This document shows, one piece after another, positions 55,577 through 64,000 of a stretch of 64,000 bases of DNA (position 1 is its first letter; every line of letters begins with the position of its first letter). The notes beneath the pieces are model-generated. The model saw only the letters and a list, made by a program, of their open reading frames with translations, was not told the DNA's origin and searched no databases. The stretch covers positions 1 to 64,000 of the forward strand of contig JAJEDR010000077.1 of the NCBI GenBank assembly GCA_022821385.1, written 5' to 3'. Both the position numbers and the translations under genes were made by a program. The DNA comes from Rhodothermales bacterium (GTDB taxonomy: Bacteria; Bacteroidota; Rhodothermia; Rhodothermales; Bin80).

Positions 55577-58500
55577 ATGAGCAAAATAATAACCAGAATC
55601 ACGTTTATAACATGTATCGGGGTTCTCCTTGGTCTTAATCCCTTAGGGAACCGATCATTCGCCCAGGTGCAATGGAAGACTCTCTTTGATGGCTCATCTT
55701 TGGATGGATGGTATCAGGCCGGACCAGGTCAGTTTGTACTGGAGCCTGATGGGTCTATGATCAGCGAAGGCGGGATGGGTCTCTTCTATTACAGTGAAGA
55801 ATCGTTTCGTGATTTTGAATTGGAACTGGAATGGAAGTCAAACAAGACAACAGCAAACAGTGGAGTGTTCGTTCGATTTCCAGAAACCGATGATCCATGG
55901 GTGGCCGTCAACGAAGGCTATGAAATCCAGATTGACGACAGTCGAGACCCCGATCACAAGACGGGTAGCATTTTTGCAATTAGCAAAGCATTCCGCTCGA
56001 ACCCACTTCCGGCAGGCGAATGGAATAAATTCCGTATTCGCGTAACGGGACAGCGGTACGAAGTTTGGCATAATGATGTCAAGGTCAATGACTACATGGG
56101 GAACCGTGGACGGGAAGGCTTTATCGGGCTTCAGAATCATGACAACGGTTCACGTGTGGCTTTCAGGAACGTAAAAGTCCGCCCTATTGAAGGGGATATC
56201 CACGAGTCTCTGGCTGACCTTCTAGCAACACCTGAGGCATATGAGCCGATACGGGTGCTGATGTTAACAGCCACCCATGGTTTTAGACATGGCGCTGCAA
56301 TTGAGGCTCAGAAGGAGGTTATGATGGCATTAAACCAAACCACAGAGCTTCGGGTAGATACTACCGAGGATGTCAGCATGCTGCGGCCGGAAATACTGGA
56401 TAATTATGATGTGCTTTTCCTGGCAAACTCGACACTTCGAATTCCGCACCCGGAGGGAGCTCCGGAACCGGAACCGACTGCAACGATGGCTGAGGGAACA
56501 CTGGCAAATTTCGACCTCAAGCTCATGGTGCCGGACAACGAGATCCAGGGCAAGGTTGCCATTAGTGAGGCTCCAGATTCGCTCATCGGGATGGTCAAGT
56601 TCAACATATTTCCCGATCCGGCAAATTTGTTCGGCGTTTGGCTAGATACAGATTCTCTCTCATTCATGTGGGATACCGGGGGCATGGGGATAGCAACCGC
56701 TATGCTTGATATAGACGGGGATTCGTTGAGTGGACTGATGTCTCTGGGAGAAATGCAGGTACCACTTTCAGGCACACCTAGCGAATCTGAACCCATCGAT
56801 TATGCCATTACAATCACTACCCCACAGGCTCCCTTGGGTGCTCTTCTGACGCTCGGAGGAGCTTCAAGCACGATTGCTTTCCCGGATGGCACACTGCCTG
56901 TCAATGATCTCCTGCTTGCGGGAGATTCGGTTAGGTTTCACTTTAACGTTGAACAGTTCGGTGATTTCTATGCCGAAGGGGTTATTGAGGGTGATAGTAT
57001 CCGAGGTGCACTTGGGAGTGATTTTGGTGAGTTGCCCTTTGAAGGATCCAGGCAAGTAGGTGAACCAGAACATGAAGGCGAAACTCTTGAGCCCGAACAG
57101 CTTGAAGCCATCCTGTCGTTTCTGGCCCAAGGAAAAGGAATTGCGATAGCACACGCTGGGCTTGACGCACTTTATAATTCGCCAGAATACCGCGAAATGG
57201 TTGGAGGGGGCCTGTTTGAAAGCCATCCCTGGACACAAAGTGTTCGTATTACGGTGGAAGATCCAAATACACCTGCCACACGCCATTTAAGAGAAGATCT
57301 ATGGGTGCATGAGGAGATTTATGTACTTGACGTCAATCCTCGCTGGAATGCACGAGTTCTTCTGTCTCTGGATACTGAAACCGTTGAATTGACGGAAGCA
57401 TCTGCTGGTCGAGAGGGAAATGACTACCCCATAAGCTGGATACGCATGCACAATGGTGGGCGTGTATTTGCCACAGGACTCGGACATTTTGCGGATACGT
57501 GGAAAACTCCCGCATTTCTAGAGCATGTTGTTCAGGGCCTACGTATGGTGGCGGGGCGCACAGAAGCAAGTTTTTCAGGATACCGGGTTAAGGAAGTCAT
57601 TGCCGACAATGTTTGGCCGGATGATATCGCTGTAGATGAACAAGGTGATGTATGGATTGCGGAGCTTAGAGGCAAGGTGCATCATTATAATGCACAAAGT
57701 GGCGAGGTAACGCAGATTGCTCATTTACAAACGACAGATCCAACAAACGTAGAACATGGTTTATATGGGATTGAAGTGGATCCTGATTTTTACGGGGGAT
57801 CACCGTATGTATATCTCTACTATGCAGAACCACATACTTTCATCAACACTCTCTCACGATTCGTCTATGAGAACGGTCAAATAGATCTTGAATCAGAGCA
57901 TGTTCTCCTTCGCGTACCGACAGAGCCGCAATGTTGTCATCAAGGGGGTGATATCGAATGGGGACCCGATTCTACGCTTTATCTCTCAACTGGGGATACC
58001 GGCATGTCCGAGGTTCGTCCTGGGTGGAAGATGTCAGAAGAGCAGTTAGCTGCATTTATTGACAAACACGCACTAAAGGATTACCATTGGGCACGTCTGG
58101 TGGATTCCGAGCGATCCGCGCAGAATCTGCAGGATCTACGTGGTAAGATTTTGAGAATTAACAGGAATGGGACGATTCCGCAAGACAATCCATTTTATGG
58201 CAAGCCGGGTGTACGGTGGGAAATTTATGCATATGGCTTACGCAACCCTTACCGCTTCAAGGTAGACCAAGAAACCGGTGCGCTCTACATCGGTGTGGTA
58301 GGGCCAGATGCTTCCTTTGACTATGATGAGTATAATGTTTCTGCCAATGGAGGGGAAAATTTCGGTTGGCCACGCACACTTGGAAAGCTCTTCTATAACG
58401 AGTGGACGCCAGAATTGATACCTGATTTCGTACCGCCCTTCTGGGAGTACACCTACGAGCATGGTGGGCGTTCAGCTACTGTCGGACCGATCTACCGCTC

Positions 58501-59077
58501 CGCTGGTCAATACGCCTTTGGTGACAATTTTCAAAACAAAATATTTGTATTTGATTGGGCCAGACGCTGGATCAAATATGGAGAACTCGTTGATGGAACA
58601 TTCGAGAATGATCAGGCGGAGGATGTGCGCATTGATGTTCCAAATATTCAGATGCCGGCAAAGCGGTTGGTCAACATTAAAACATTCGATACACTACAGG
58701 GTACCTCCCCCATTTCCATGGAGTTGGGACCGGACGGAAGCATATACGTTGCAGAATTTGATGGCTTCTGGGATGCTGGTCCAGATGCAAAAGTAACACG
58801 TTACCGATGGATTGAAGAGAATCGTGCTCCAATTGGTGAAGTAGAAATAAGGACCGATCCCAACCAGACCAGACTGCTATATTTCGACGGGATGGGCATC
58901 ATTGATCCCGATGGGGATGCCCTGGAATACCACTGGTCCTTCGGAGATGGCAACGAGGCAAAGGCACAATACGTATCACATGCGTATGACGCTCCCGGTG
59001 AGTACCACATCGTGTTAGAGGTAACAGACACTCATGGTGCTTCCCGCGTGATGAAGTGGGATTGGAAGATTGAATAG
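55577..59077 (+). CDS. Multidomain periplasmic protein: DUF1080, split ThuA, glucose/sorbosone dehydrogenase, PKD
   Basis: A 1166-aa exported protein. Signal peptide (to about 30), then a DUF1080 3-keto-disaccharide hydrolase-type domain (33-210: WKTLFDGSSLDGWY, ANSGVFVRF), then a ThuA-like domain beginning at about 221 (IRVLMLTATHGFRHGAA, DVLFLANSTL), interrupted by a beta-rich insert of roughly 190 residues (about 302-490), and resuming with GKGIAIAHAGLDAL to about 660. Residues 670-1080 are a sorbosone/glucose dehydrogenase propeller (VWPDDIAVDEQGDVWIAEL, CCHQGGDIEWG, YAYGLRNPYRF). A PKD domain (WSFGDGNEAKAQYVSHAY) ends the protein. It probably oxidises and cleaves sugars in the periplasm. 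Confidence 0.85.
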   Translation: MSKIITRITFITCIGVLLGLNPLGNRSFAQVQWKTLFDGSSLDGWYQAGPGQFVLEPDGSMISEGGMGLFYYSEESFRDFELELEWKSNKTTANSGVFVRFPETDDPWVAVNEGYEIQIDDSRDPDHKTGSIFAISKAFRSNPLPAGEWNKFRIRVTGQRYEVWHNDVKVNDYMGNRGREGFIGLQNHDNGSRVAFRNVKVRPIEGDIHESLADLLATPEAYEPIRVLMLTATHGFRHGAAIEAQKEVMMALNQTTELRVDTTEDVSMLRPEILDNYDVLFLANSTLRIPHPEGAPEPEPTATMAEGTLANFDLKLMVPDNEIQGKVAISEAPDSLIGMVKFNIFPDPANLFGVWLDTDSLSFMWDTGGMGIATAMLDIDGDSLSGLMSLGEMQVPLSGTPSESEPIDYAITITTPQAPLGALLTLGGASSTIAFPDGTLPVNDLLLAGDSVRFHFNVEQFGDFYAEGVIEGDSIRGALGSDFGELPFEGSRQVGEPEHEGETLEPEQLEAILSFLAQGKGIAIAHAGLDALYNSPEYREMVGGGLFESHPWTQSVRITVEDPNTPATRHLREDLWVHEEIYVLDVNPRWNARVLLSLDTETVELTEASAGREGNDYPISWIRMHNGGRVFATGLGHFADTWKTPAFLEHVVQGLRMVAGRTEASFSGYRVKEVIADNVWPDDIAVDEQGDVWIAELRGKVHHYNAQSGEVTQIAHLQTTDPTNVEHGLYGIEVDPDFYGGSPYVYLYYAEPHTFINTLSRFVYENGQIDLESEHVLLRVPTEPQCCHQGGDIEWGPDSTLYLSTGDTGMSEVRPGWKMSEEQLAAFIDKHALKDYHWARLVDSERSAQNLQDLRGKILRINRNGTIPQDNPFYGKPGVRWEIYAYGLRNPYRFKVDQETGALYIGVVGPDASFDYDEYNVSANGGENFGWPRTLGKLFYNEWTPELIPDFVPPFWEYTYEHGGRSATVGPIYRSAGQYAFGDNFQNKIFVFDWARRWIKYGELVDGTFENDQAEDVRIDVPNIQMPAKRLVNIKTFDTLQGTSPISMELGPDGSIYVAEFDGFWDAGPDAKVTRYRWIEENRAPIGEVEIRTDPNQTRLLYFDGMGIIDPDGDALEYHWSFGDGNEAKAQYVSHAYDAPGEYHIVLEVTDTHGASRVMKWDWKIE

Positions 59078-59101
59078 CCCTCATACTACTGTACAGTGTT
59101 C

Positions 59102-59629
59102 ATGAATCTTAAGAAAGCAATTCGTCTTTTCGGTATTGTAGTTCTGCTCTCTGGATTGATCATTAAGAAGGGTGCAGCGCAGGGTTCTTCCAGCGTGGAC
59201 GGAGAACAACTCTATCTCAGTCGATGCATGTCCTGTCATCAAGTTGACGGTAATGGTATCCCAGGCGTATTTCCTCCACTTAATGAGATTGATTGGGTTA
59301 CAGGGGATAAGGGGCGACTGATTCGCATCGTGTTGGATGGTGCTGTTGGCGAATACAATATCGGAGGTGTGATTTACAGTGGCGCCATGCCGCCCTGGAA
59401 AAGTTTTCTGAATGATCAGGAGATGGCTGCGATGCTAACCTATATTCGGAGCGCATGGGACAATGATGCTTCGAGAGTTACCGAGGATGAGGTCCGTCTT
59501 GTTCGAGAGGCTAGCAATGGCAGAAATCAAGCCTGGACGGCCGAAGAACTGGCAGATGAGGCCAATCAGGGTATCCCAGGTTCTTTCGGGTTTCTACTGA
59601 CTCCACGCGATACAACTAAATCAAATTGA
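59102..59629 (+). CDS. c-type cytochrome, class I
   Basis: A 175-aa exported monoheme cytochrome. The ATG at 59102 is preferred to the GTG at 59096. A signal peptide ends near GAAQG. Heme attachment is CMSCH (42-46), followed by GNGIPGVFPPL, and the Met ligand lies in YSGAMPPW. It is likely the electron acceptor for the neighbouring quinoprotein-type dehydrogenases. Confidence 0.92.
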   Translation: MNLKKAIRLFGIVVLLSGLIIKKGAAQGSSSVDGEQLYLSRCMSCHQVDGNGIPGVFPPLNEIDWVTGDKGRLIRIVLDGAVGEYNIGGVIYSGAMPPWKSFLNDQEMAAMLTYIRSAWDNDASRVTEDEVRLVREASNGRNQAWTAEELADEANQGIPGSFGFLLTPRDTTKSN

Positions 59630-59642
59630 GGAATATCCTAAC

Positions 59643-60638
59643 ATGCTTCGCTCACTCATTCTTTTGCTGTGTTTGGCAATATGCCAAGCACCTGTTACTT
59701 TTGGACAACAACTGATTGGATCAGTTGAAGTGCATGATGAAGCTTTAACATCGCTGATAGATCCAGATGCGCAATTGGAGGTCCTCGCCGAAGGATTTGA
59801 GTGGTCAGAGGGGCCGGTTTGGGTGAGTGATGGTGAGTTTTTACTCTTTTCTGATGTCTGGACTAATCGTATCTATCGCTGGAAGGAAGGAAGCAAAGCC
59901 GAGATCTTTTTGGAGCCATCGGGCTATACAGGCCCGCCCAGAGAAGGGCGCATCGGTGGATCTAATGGGCTTACCCTAGATTCCGAAGGTCGTTTGGTTA
60001 TGGTACAGCATAGCGATCGCCGTATTGCGCGATTGAGTGGCTCTTTGACAGATCCTGAGCCCGAGTACGATACAATCACCGATCTGTATGAGGGTAAACG
60101 ATACAACAGTCCCAACGATCTGGTCTATCACTCTAACGGGACATTGTATTTCACGGATCCGCCCTACGGGCAAGACAAAGAACTGGATTTTCAAGGTATA
60201 TATAGCATTACACCTGAGGGGACCGTTAGATTGCTTGAAGCGGGAATGAGTCGACCAAATGGATTAGCTTTTTCACCAGATGAGAGCATCCTTTATGTCG
60301 CAAATTCAGATCCAGAGCATCTTGTCCTGATGGCTTATGATGTCTTACCCGATGGTGGGCTAGACAACGGCCGTATCTTTTTCGATGGCACCGACCTCAT
60401 GGAAGAAGGATTGCAGGGGTTACACGATGGCCTAAAGGTGGACCAGGACGGCAATGTATTTGCAACGGGCCCAGGAGGAGTTCTAGTCCTTAGCCCGGAG
60501 GGCGTCCATCTCGGCACGATCAATACTACCCAGCGCACAGCCAATTGCGCTTTTGGGGATGATGGCAGTATGCTATACATTACGGCTCACAGCCTTCTAT
60601 TACGGATCCCGCTGCTGACGAGAGGCACTACTCCCTAA
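59643..60638 (+). CDS. SMP-30/gluconolactonase family protein, copy 1
   Basis: A 331-aa exported six-bladed propeller that hydrolyses sugar lactones. Signal peptide to about residue 21 (TFGQ). Motifs: AEGFEWSEGPVW (metal-binding Glu), YNSPNDLVYHSNGTLYFTDPPYG (metal-binding Asn/Asp) and RPNGLAFSPDE. The paralogue follows 156 bases downstream. It would open lactones made by the dehydrogenases in the operon. Confidence 0.92.
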   Translation: MLRSLILLLCLAICQAPVTFGQQLIGSVEVHDEALTSLIDPDAQLEVLAEGFEWSEGPVWVSDGEFLLFSDVWTNRIYRWKEGSKAEIFLEPSGYTGPPREGRIGGSNGLTLDSEGRLVMVQHSDRRIARLSGSLTDPEPEYDTITDLYEGKRYNSPNDLVYHSNGTLYFTDPPYGQDKELDFQGIYSITPEGTVRLLEAGMSRPNGLAFSPDESILYVANSDPEHLVLMAYDVLPDGGLDNGRIFFDGTDLMEEGLQGLHDGLKVDQDGNVFATGPGGVLVLSPEGVHLGTINTTQRTANCAFGDDGSMLYITAHSLLLRIPLLTRGTTP

Positions 60639-60794
60639 CTTATTTCAGATGCAAAATTAGGGAGCCACTCTTTATTGAGCGACTCGGACCATCTTGAATG
60701 GCCAACTCGCGAATGCAATGCGGAGTACGGAAAACCCATTTCCGTCCAGGATTGATTTCCAAGGACATAATCTTCCAGAAATACCGGATCATAA

Positions 60795-61859
60795 ATGCGC
60801 TATATCCCCTTCGTTCTTGTGCTGTTCTTGGCAATGTGTCAGACAGCTCCCCCGGATGAAACTCACGAAGAAACACCCGTTGACTCAGACCAGACCATGG
60901 CTTCCAAGAGATTAATAGGGACGGTTCAAGTACTAGACGAAGCGCTAACTTCATTGGTTGCCGCAGATGCACAATTGGAGGTCCTGGCAGAAGGCTTTGA
61001 TTGGTCAGAAGGCCCCGTCTGGGTTAACAGAGGCGGCTTCCTGCTCTTTTCAGATGTGCCTACCAACAGAATTTATCAGTGGATGGAGGACAGCGAGGTC
61101 AGTGTGTTTTTAGAACCATCGGGTTATACGGGAACAGTGGAAAGAGGGGGTGAGACCGGATCTAACGGACTAACGCTGGATACCGAAGGCCACCTGATCA
61201 TTGCACAGCATGGTGACCGTCGAGTTGCCCGGCTAAGTACATCTGTTTTGGAGCCGCAACCTGTGTATGAGACGATCACCGAGCAGTACGACGGCAAACG
61301 ATACAACAGTCCCAATGACTTGGTTTATCATTCTGACGGAACGTTGTATTTCACGGATCCGCCCTACGGGCTTGAGTTCAGAATGTCTGATCCGGCCAAA
61401 GAATTGGATTTTCAAGGTGTGTACAGTGTTAGCCCGGATGGCACAGTCCAACTCCTTGAGTCAACAATGAGCAGGCCCAACGGACTAGCTTTCTCACCAG
61501 ACGAGAGCACATTGTATGTTGCCAATTCAGATCCGGAGCACGCTATCTGGATGGCTTACGATGTTCTGCCAGACGGCGGTATAAGCAACGGTCGCGTGTT
61601 TTTCGATGCTACGGACCTTGTCAAGCAGGGCCTCCCCGGCTTGCCCGATGGTCTGAAAGTAGATGAGAGTGGCAATTTATTTGCAACAGGACCAGGGGGT
61701 GTACTCATCCTCAGCCCAGAGGGCGTCCATCTTGGTACGATCAATACAACACAGGCAACTGCCAACTGCGCCTTTGGGGGAGATGGTAATGTGCTATACA
61801 TTACAGCAGACATGCTCCTGCTGCGTATTCAGCTCCAAACCAAGGGCGCTATTCTTTAA
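60795..61859 (+). CDS. SMP-30/gluconolactonase family lipoprotein, copy 2
   Basis: A 354-aa paralogue of copy 1, sharing long identical stretches (for example YNSPNDLVYHS and ATGPGGVLI/VLSPEGVHLG). Unlike copy 1 it has a lipobox (LFLAMC), so it is membrane-anchored. It carries a small insertion (GLEFRMSDPAKELDF versus GQDKELDF) near the active-site loop, which may alter substrate range. Confidence 0.92.
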   Translation: MRYIPFVLVLFLAMCQTAPPDETHEETPVDSDQTMASKRLIGTVQVLDEALTSLVAADAQLEVLAEGFDWSEGPVWVNRGGFLLFSDVPTNRIYQWMEDSEVSVFLEPSGYTGTVERGGETGSNGLTLDTEGHLIIAQHGDRRVARLSTSVLEPQPVYETITEQYDGKRYNSPNDLVYHSDGTLYFTDPPYGLEFRMSDPAKELDFQGVYSVSPDGTVQLLESTMSRPNGLAFSPDESTLYVANSDPEHAIWMAYDVLPDGGISNGRVFFDATDLVKQGLPGLPDGLKVDESGNLFATGPGGVLILSPEGVHLGTINTTQATANCAFGGDGNVLYITADMLLLRIQLQTKGAIL

Positions 61860-61988
61860 TCTGCTCAAACCATGCGTGGTTAGCCAGCGTGTAGGACATG
61901 CTGAGCCTCTGCCAATAGCTGTTATCTTCGTCTCACGTTAACAGTAATAATTCCAAGAGGTACTGAAATCACTACACCACTGGCCGCT

Positions 61989-62642
61989 GTGCTGTTTGAC
62001 ATGGACGGAGTTCTTGTTAATTCCGAACCATTGCATGAAAAGGCACAGGACATTGTCTGTCGGCGATTCGATCTGGATGTGCCAACATCGATCTCTCCTA
62101 TTTTCAAGGGCTGGACGGAAGATCGTGTGTATGCATATATTGCTGAGCATTTTGGCACGGGTTCAGCTACGGTCGAGACGCTTATACGAGCCAAACATGC
62201 TGTTTTTGCGAGTCTTTCCGATGAGCTTGAACTCATATCAGGTGCCGCAGAACTGGTGCATGCATTACATAACCTGGACATCCCCCTAGGTCTGGTTACT
62301 TCTGCTACTCGTGCTGACCAGGAAAGAGCATTTGCCAAGTTTGGCTTCTTCCCCTATTTCTCCTCAGTCACAACAGTTGAAGATGTTACCGAGGCAAAGC
62401 CTCATCCACAACCATACTTGACTGGCTCTGAACGCTTGGGAATGAGGCCTGAAGAATGCATCGTTGTTGAGGACTCCAAGTACGGAGTAATCAGTGCCTT
62501 ACGTGCGGGATGTCATGTTTTGGGACTAGCGACAACATTTTCATGTGGTGCATTAGATGATGCAGGTGCACATGCTGTTTTTGATTCAATTGAGGCAATT
62601 GAACCGCACATAAAGGAGCTCCTGAAACTGACAGTTGTATAG
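61989..62642 (+). CDS. HAD-superfamily phosphatase, beta-phosphoglucomutase-like
   Basis: A cytosolic hydrolase of at least 217 aa with motif I LFDMDGVLVNSE, a helical cap, the TSATR motif II, and VVEDSKYGVISALRAG motif IV. It probably removes phosphate from a sugar phosphate or interconverts isomers. The track begins at a GTG that would cut into the first strand. The frame is open upstream (IPRGTEITTPLAAV) with AAGAGG at 61955-61960, but no ATG, GTG or TTG there, so an ATT or ATC start is possible. Confidence 0.85.
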   Translation: MLFDMDGVLVNSEPLHEKAQDIVCRRFDLDVPTSISPIFKGWTEDRVYAYIAEHFGTGSATVETLIRAKHAVFASLSDELELISGAAELVHALHNLDIPLGLVTSATRADQERAFAKFGFFPYFSSVTTVEDVTEAKPHPQPYLTGSERLGMRPEECIVVEDSKYGVISALRAGCHVLGLATTFSCGALDDAGAHAVFDSIEAIEPHIKELLKLTVV

Positions 62643-62699
62643 ATTCTCGGTGTTTAGGCCAGCTACCCCCTGTCTTCCATAATCTTAGACAAACAAATA

Positions 62700-64000
62700 A
62701 TGTCAATGAGGCGTGCGACGGTTTTGCTGACTGTTATGACTATATGCAGTTGTACAGCAGATCAATACTCAACAAACACCAGTGATCCATATACTGATTG
62801 GGCTGTCTATCTGGGGGACGCGACGAGTAGTCACTACAGTACTCTTGATCAGATTAATCGAAGTAATGTGGCGGATCTGGCGTTAGCCTGGACCTATAAT
62901 TCCGGCGATGCTGACAGTACCGGCCGTACTCAGATGCAGTGTAATCCAATTATCATAGATTCCATTTTGTATGCCACGTCACCGGGGTTAAAAGCCATTG
63001 CCCTGAATGCAACCACTGGAAAGGAGATATGGCGCTTTGACCCGTTTGAGGCCGGAGCCGTAGATGAAGGGCGCGGGATCAACCGAGGAGTAAGCTACTG
63101 GGCCGGTAATGATCAGCACAAGGCACGTATCATTTATTCGGCAGGATCCAGGCTATTTGCCTTGGATGCGTCAACCGGAAAACCGATCAGCACATTTGGT
63201 GAAGAAGGGTCTGTTAATTTGCGGGAAGGTATGGATCGCGACGTTACGGGTTTATCTGTAGCAGCCCGCACGCCAGGTATCATCTATAGACATCTACTGA
63301 TCCAAGGCACATCTTTGTCTGAGGGCATTCGCTCTGCACCTGGTCATATCCGGGCTTACGATGTGCGCACAGGAGAGCTTGCCTGGATCTTTCATACAAT
63401 CCCTCACCCTGATGAATTTGGATATGATACATGGCCTCCCAATGCCTATTTATACAGTGGGGGCGCTAATGCGTGGAGTGGATTAAGCCTGGATGAAGAA
63501 CGTGGGATAGTCTTCCTCCCCACGGGATCGGCAGCTTTTGATTTTTGGGGAGGTAATCGAATTGGTGAAAATCTATTTGCCAATTCTGTACTTGCACTTG
63601 ATGCCCTGACAGGTGAGCGCAAATGGCACTTCCAGACGGTACATCATGATATTTGGGATCGTGACATCCCAGCTGCCCCCAACCTTGTCACAGTGGTGCA
63701 TGATGGTCACCGCATTGATGCAGTCGCACAGGTCACAAAAAGTGGGTATGTATTTCTTCTTGATCGGGACACTGGAACTCCTCTTTTCCCCGTGGAAGAG
63801 CGTCCGTTCCCAGCCTCTGACCTGAAGGGCGAAGAAGCCTGGCCAACTCAACCGATCCCACTGAAACCTCCCCCCTTCGCACGTCAGAGGTTTGATGAGG
63901 AGGATGTAACCAACATCTCACAGGAATCTCGCGACTATGTGTTGGAGCGTCTCAGGCAAGTTCGTTCCGACGGCCAGTTTGTACCACCAAGCGTACAGGG
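62700..64000 (+). CDS. PQQ-dependent dehydrogenase, N-terminal part (runs off right edge)
   Basis: The frame is open from the ATG at 62700 to the window end, 433 codons, so it is absent from the ORF track. A signal with a lipobox-like ICSC precedes a quinoprotein propeller of the glucose dehydrogenase type: YTDWAVYLGDATSSHYSTLDQ, LKAIALNATTGKEIWRFDP, TWPPNAYLYSGGANAWSGL, FLPTGSAAFDFWGGNR, WHFQTVHHDIWDRDIPAAPN and VTKSGYVFLLDRDTG. It lacks the membrane domain of Gcd at its N-terminus. It would oxidise a sugar or alcohol in the periplasm and pass electrons to the cytochrome c encoded upstream. Confidence 0.92.
   Translation, partial: MSMRRATVLLTVMTICSCTADQYSTNTSDPYTDWAVYLGDATSSHYSTLDQINRSNVADLALAWTYNSGDADSTGRTQMQCNPIIIDSILYATSPGLKAIALNATTGKEIWRFDPFEAGAVDEGRGINRGVSYWAGNDQHKARIIYSAGSRLFALDASTGKPISTFGEEGSVNLREGMDRDVTGLSVAARTPGIIYRHLLIQGTSLSEGIRSAPGHIRAYDVRTGELAWIFHTIPHPDEFGYDTWPPNAYLYSGGANAWSGLSLDEERGIVFLPTGSAAFDFWGGNRIGENLFANSVLALDALTGERKWHFQTVHHDIWDRDIPAAPNLVTVVHDGHRIDAVAQVTKSGYVFLLDRDTGTPLFPVEERPFPASDLKGEEAWPTQPIPLKPPPFARQRFDEEDVTNISQESRDYVLERLRQVRSDGQFVPPSVQ

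Overview
The window looks like a chromosomal segment of an FCB-group bacterium, most likely a Rhodothermia-type lineage of the Bacteroidota. Reasons: a SusC/SusD pair beside an ASPIC/UnbV FG-GAP lipoprotein and a GWxTD protein; two secreted proteins ending in the T9SS type A sorting domain with the NYPNPFNPST motif common in Rhodothermota, Balneolota and Ignavibacteria; many lipoboxes; and few clear Shine-Dalgarno sites. The exact taxon is inferred, and I could not test it.

Layout. (1) 1-821: N-terminal part of argG, running off the left edge. (2) 1417-11269: SusC and SusD, a convergent GWxTD protein, and a divergent large FG-GAP/UnbV lipoprotein; together an outer-membrane nutrient uptake and surface protein block. 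(3) 11312-14740: a co-directional run of SRAP, an M24 peptidase, a GT4 glycosyltransferase and an RsbW-like ATPase, followed by a convergent BNR-repeat T9SS protein. (4) 18635-21365: an intact IS21-family element with 6-bp target duplications, next to a short remnant resembling the tail of a nucleotidyltransferase. (5) 21697-26156: a GT-C/methyltransferase fusion, rhodanese-miaA, and an EEP-family hydrolase. (6) 26157-30112: an accessory patch holding a frameshifted GH3 beta-glucosidase tail, two tandem paralogous 63-codon genes of unknown function, a tyrosine recombinase, and an intact ISL3 element with an 8-bp duplication. (7) 30262-38285: a MalK-type ATPase diverging from a LacI-SAICAR synthase (PurC) fusion, then moaD-moaE, a LolC/E permease, pruA and a diaminopentanoate dehydrogenase-like oxidoreductase. 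(8) 38516-45762: a possible decaying lipid/polyketide locus with a thioester reductase-sulfotransferase fusion, a radical SAM protein and a polyketide synthase cut off early in its acyltransferase domain. (9) 46049-52818: a Cache-T9SS protein and a minus-strand MFS sugar porter / SSS symporter / PgpH operon. (10) 53498-64000: a long plus-strand, mostly exported operon. It encodes a PEGA-like lipoprotein, a creatininase-family amidohydrolase, an unknown exported protein, a four-part DUF1080-ThuA-GSDH-PKD protein, cytochrome c, two SMP-30 lactonases, a HAD phosphatase and a PQQ dehydrogenase that runs off the right edge.

The last operon reads as a periplasmic sugar oxidation module: quinoprotein-type dehydrogenases pass electrons to a c-type cytochrome, the lactones formed are opened by SMP-30 lactonases, and a DUF1080 (3-keto-glycoside hydrolase-type) domain trims oxidised sugars. 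The most unusual items are the LacI-PurC fusion, the twin 63-aa proteins with a conserved EVKVRRAEA tail, a four-copy ACATATGT array with 31-32 bp spacing upstream of the last operon, the reductase-sulfotransferase fusion, and the ThuA domain interrupted by a beta-rich insert. No tRNA, rRNA or CRISPR array was recognised.
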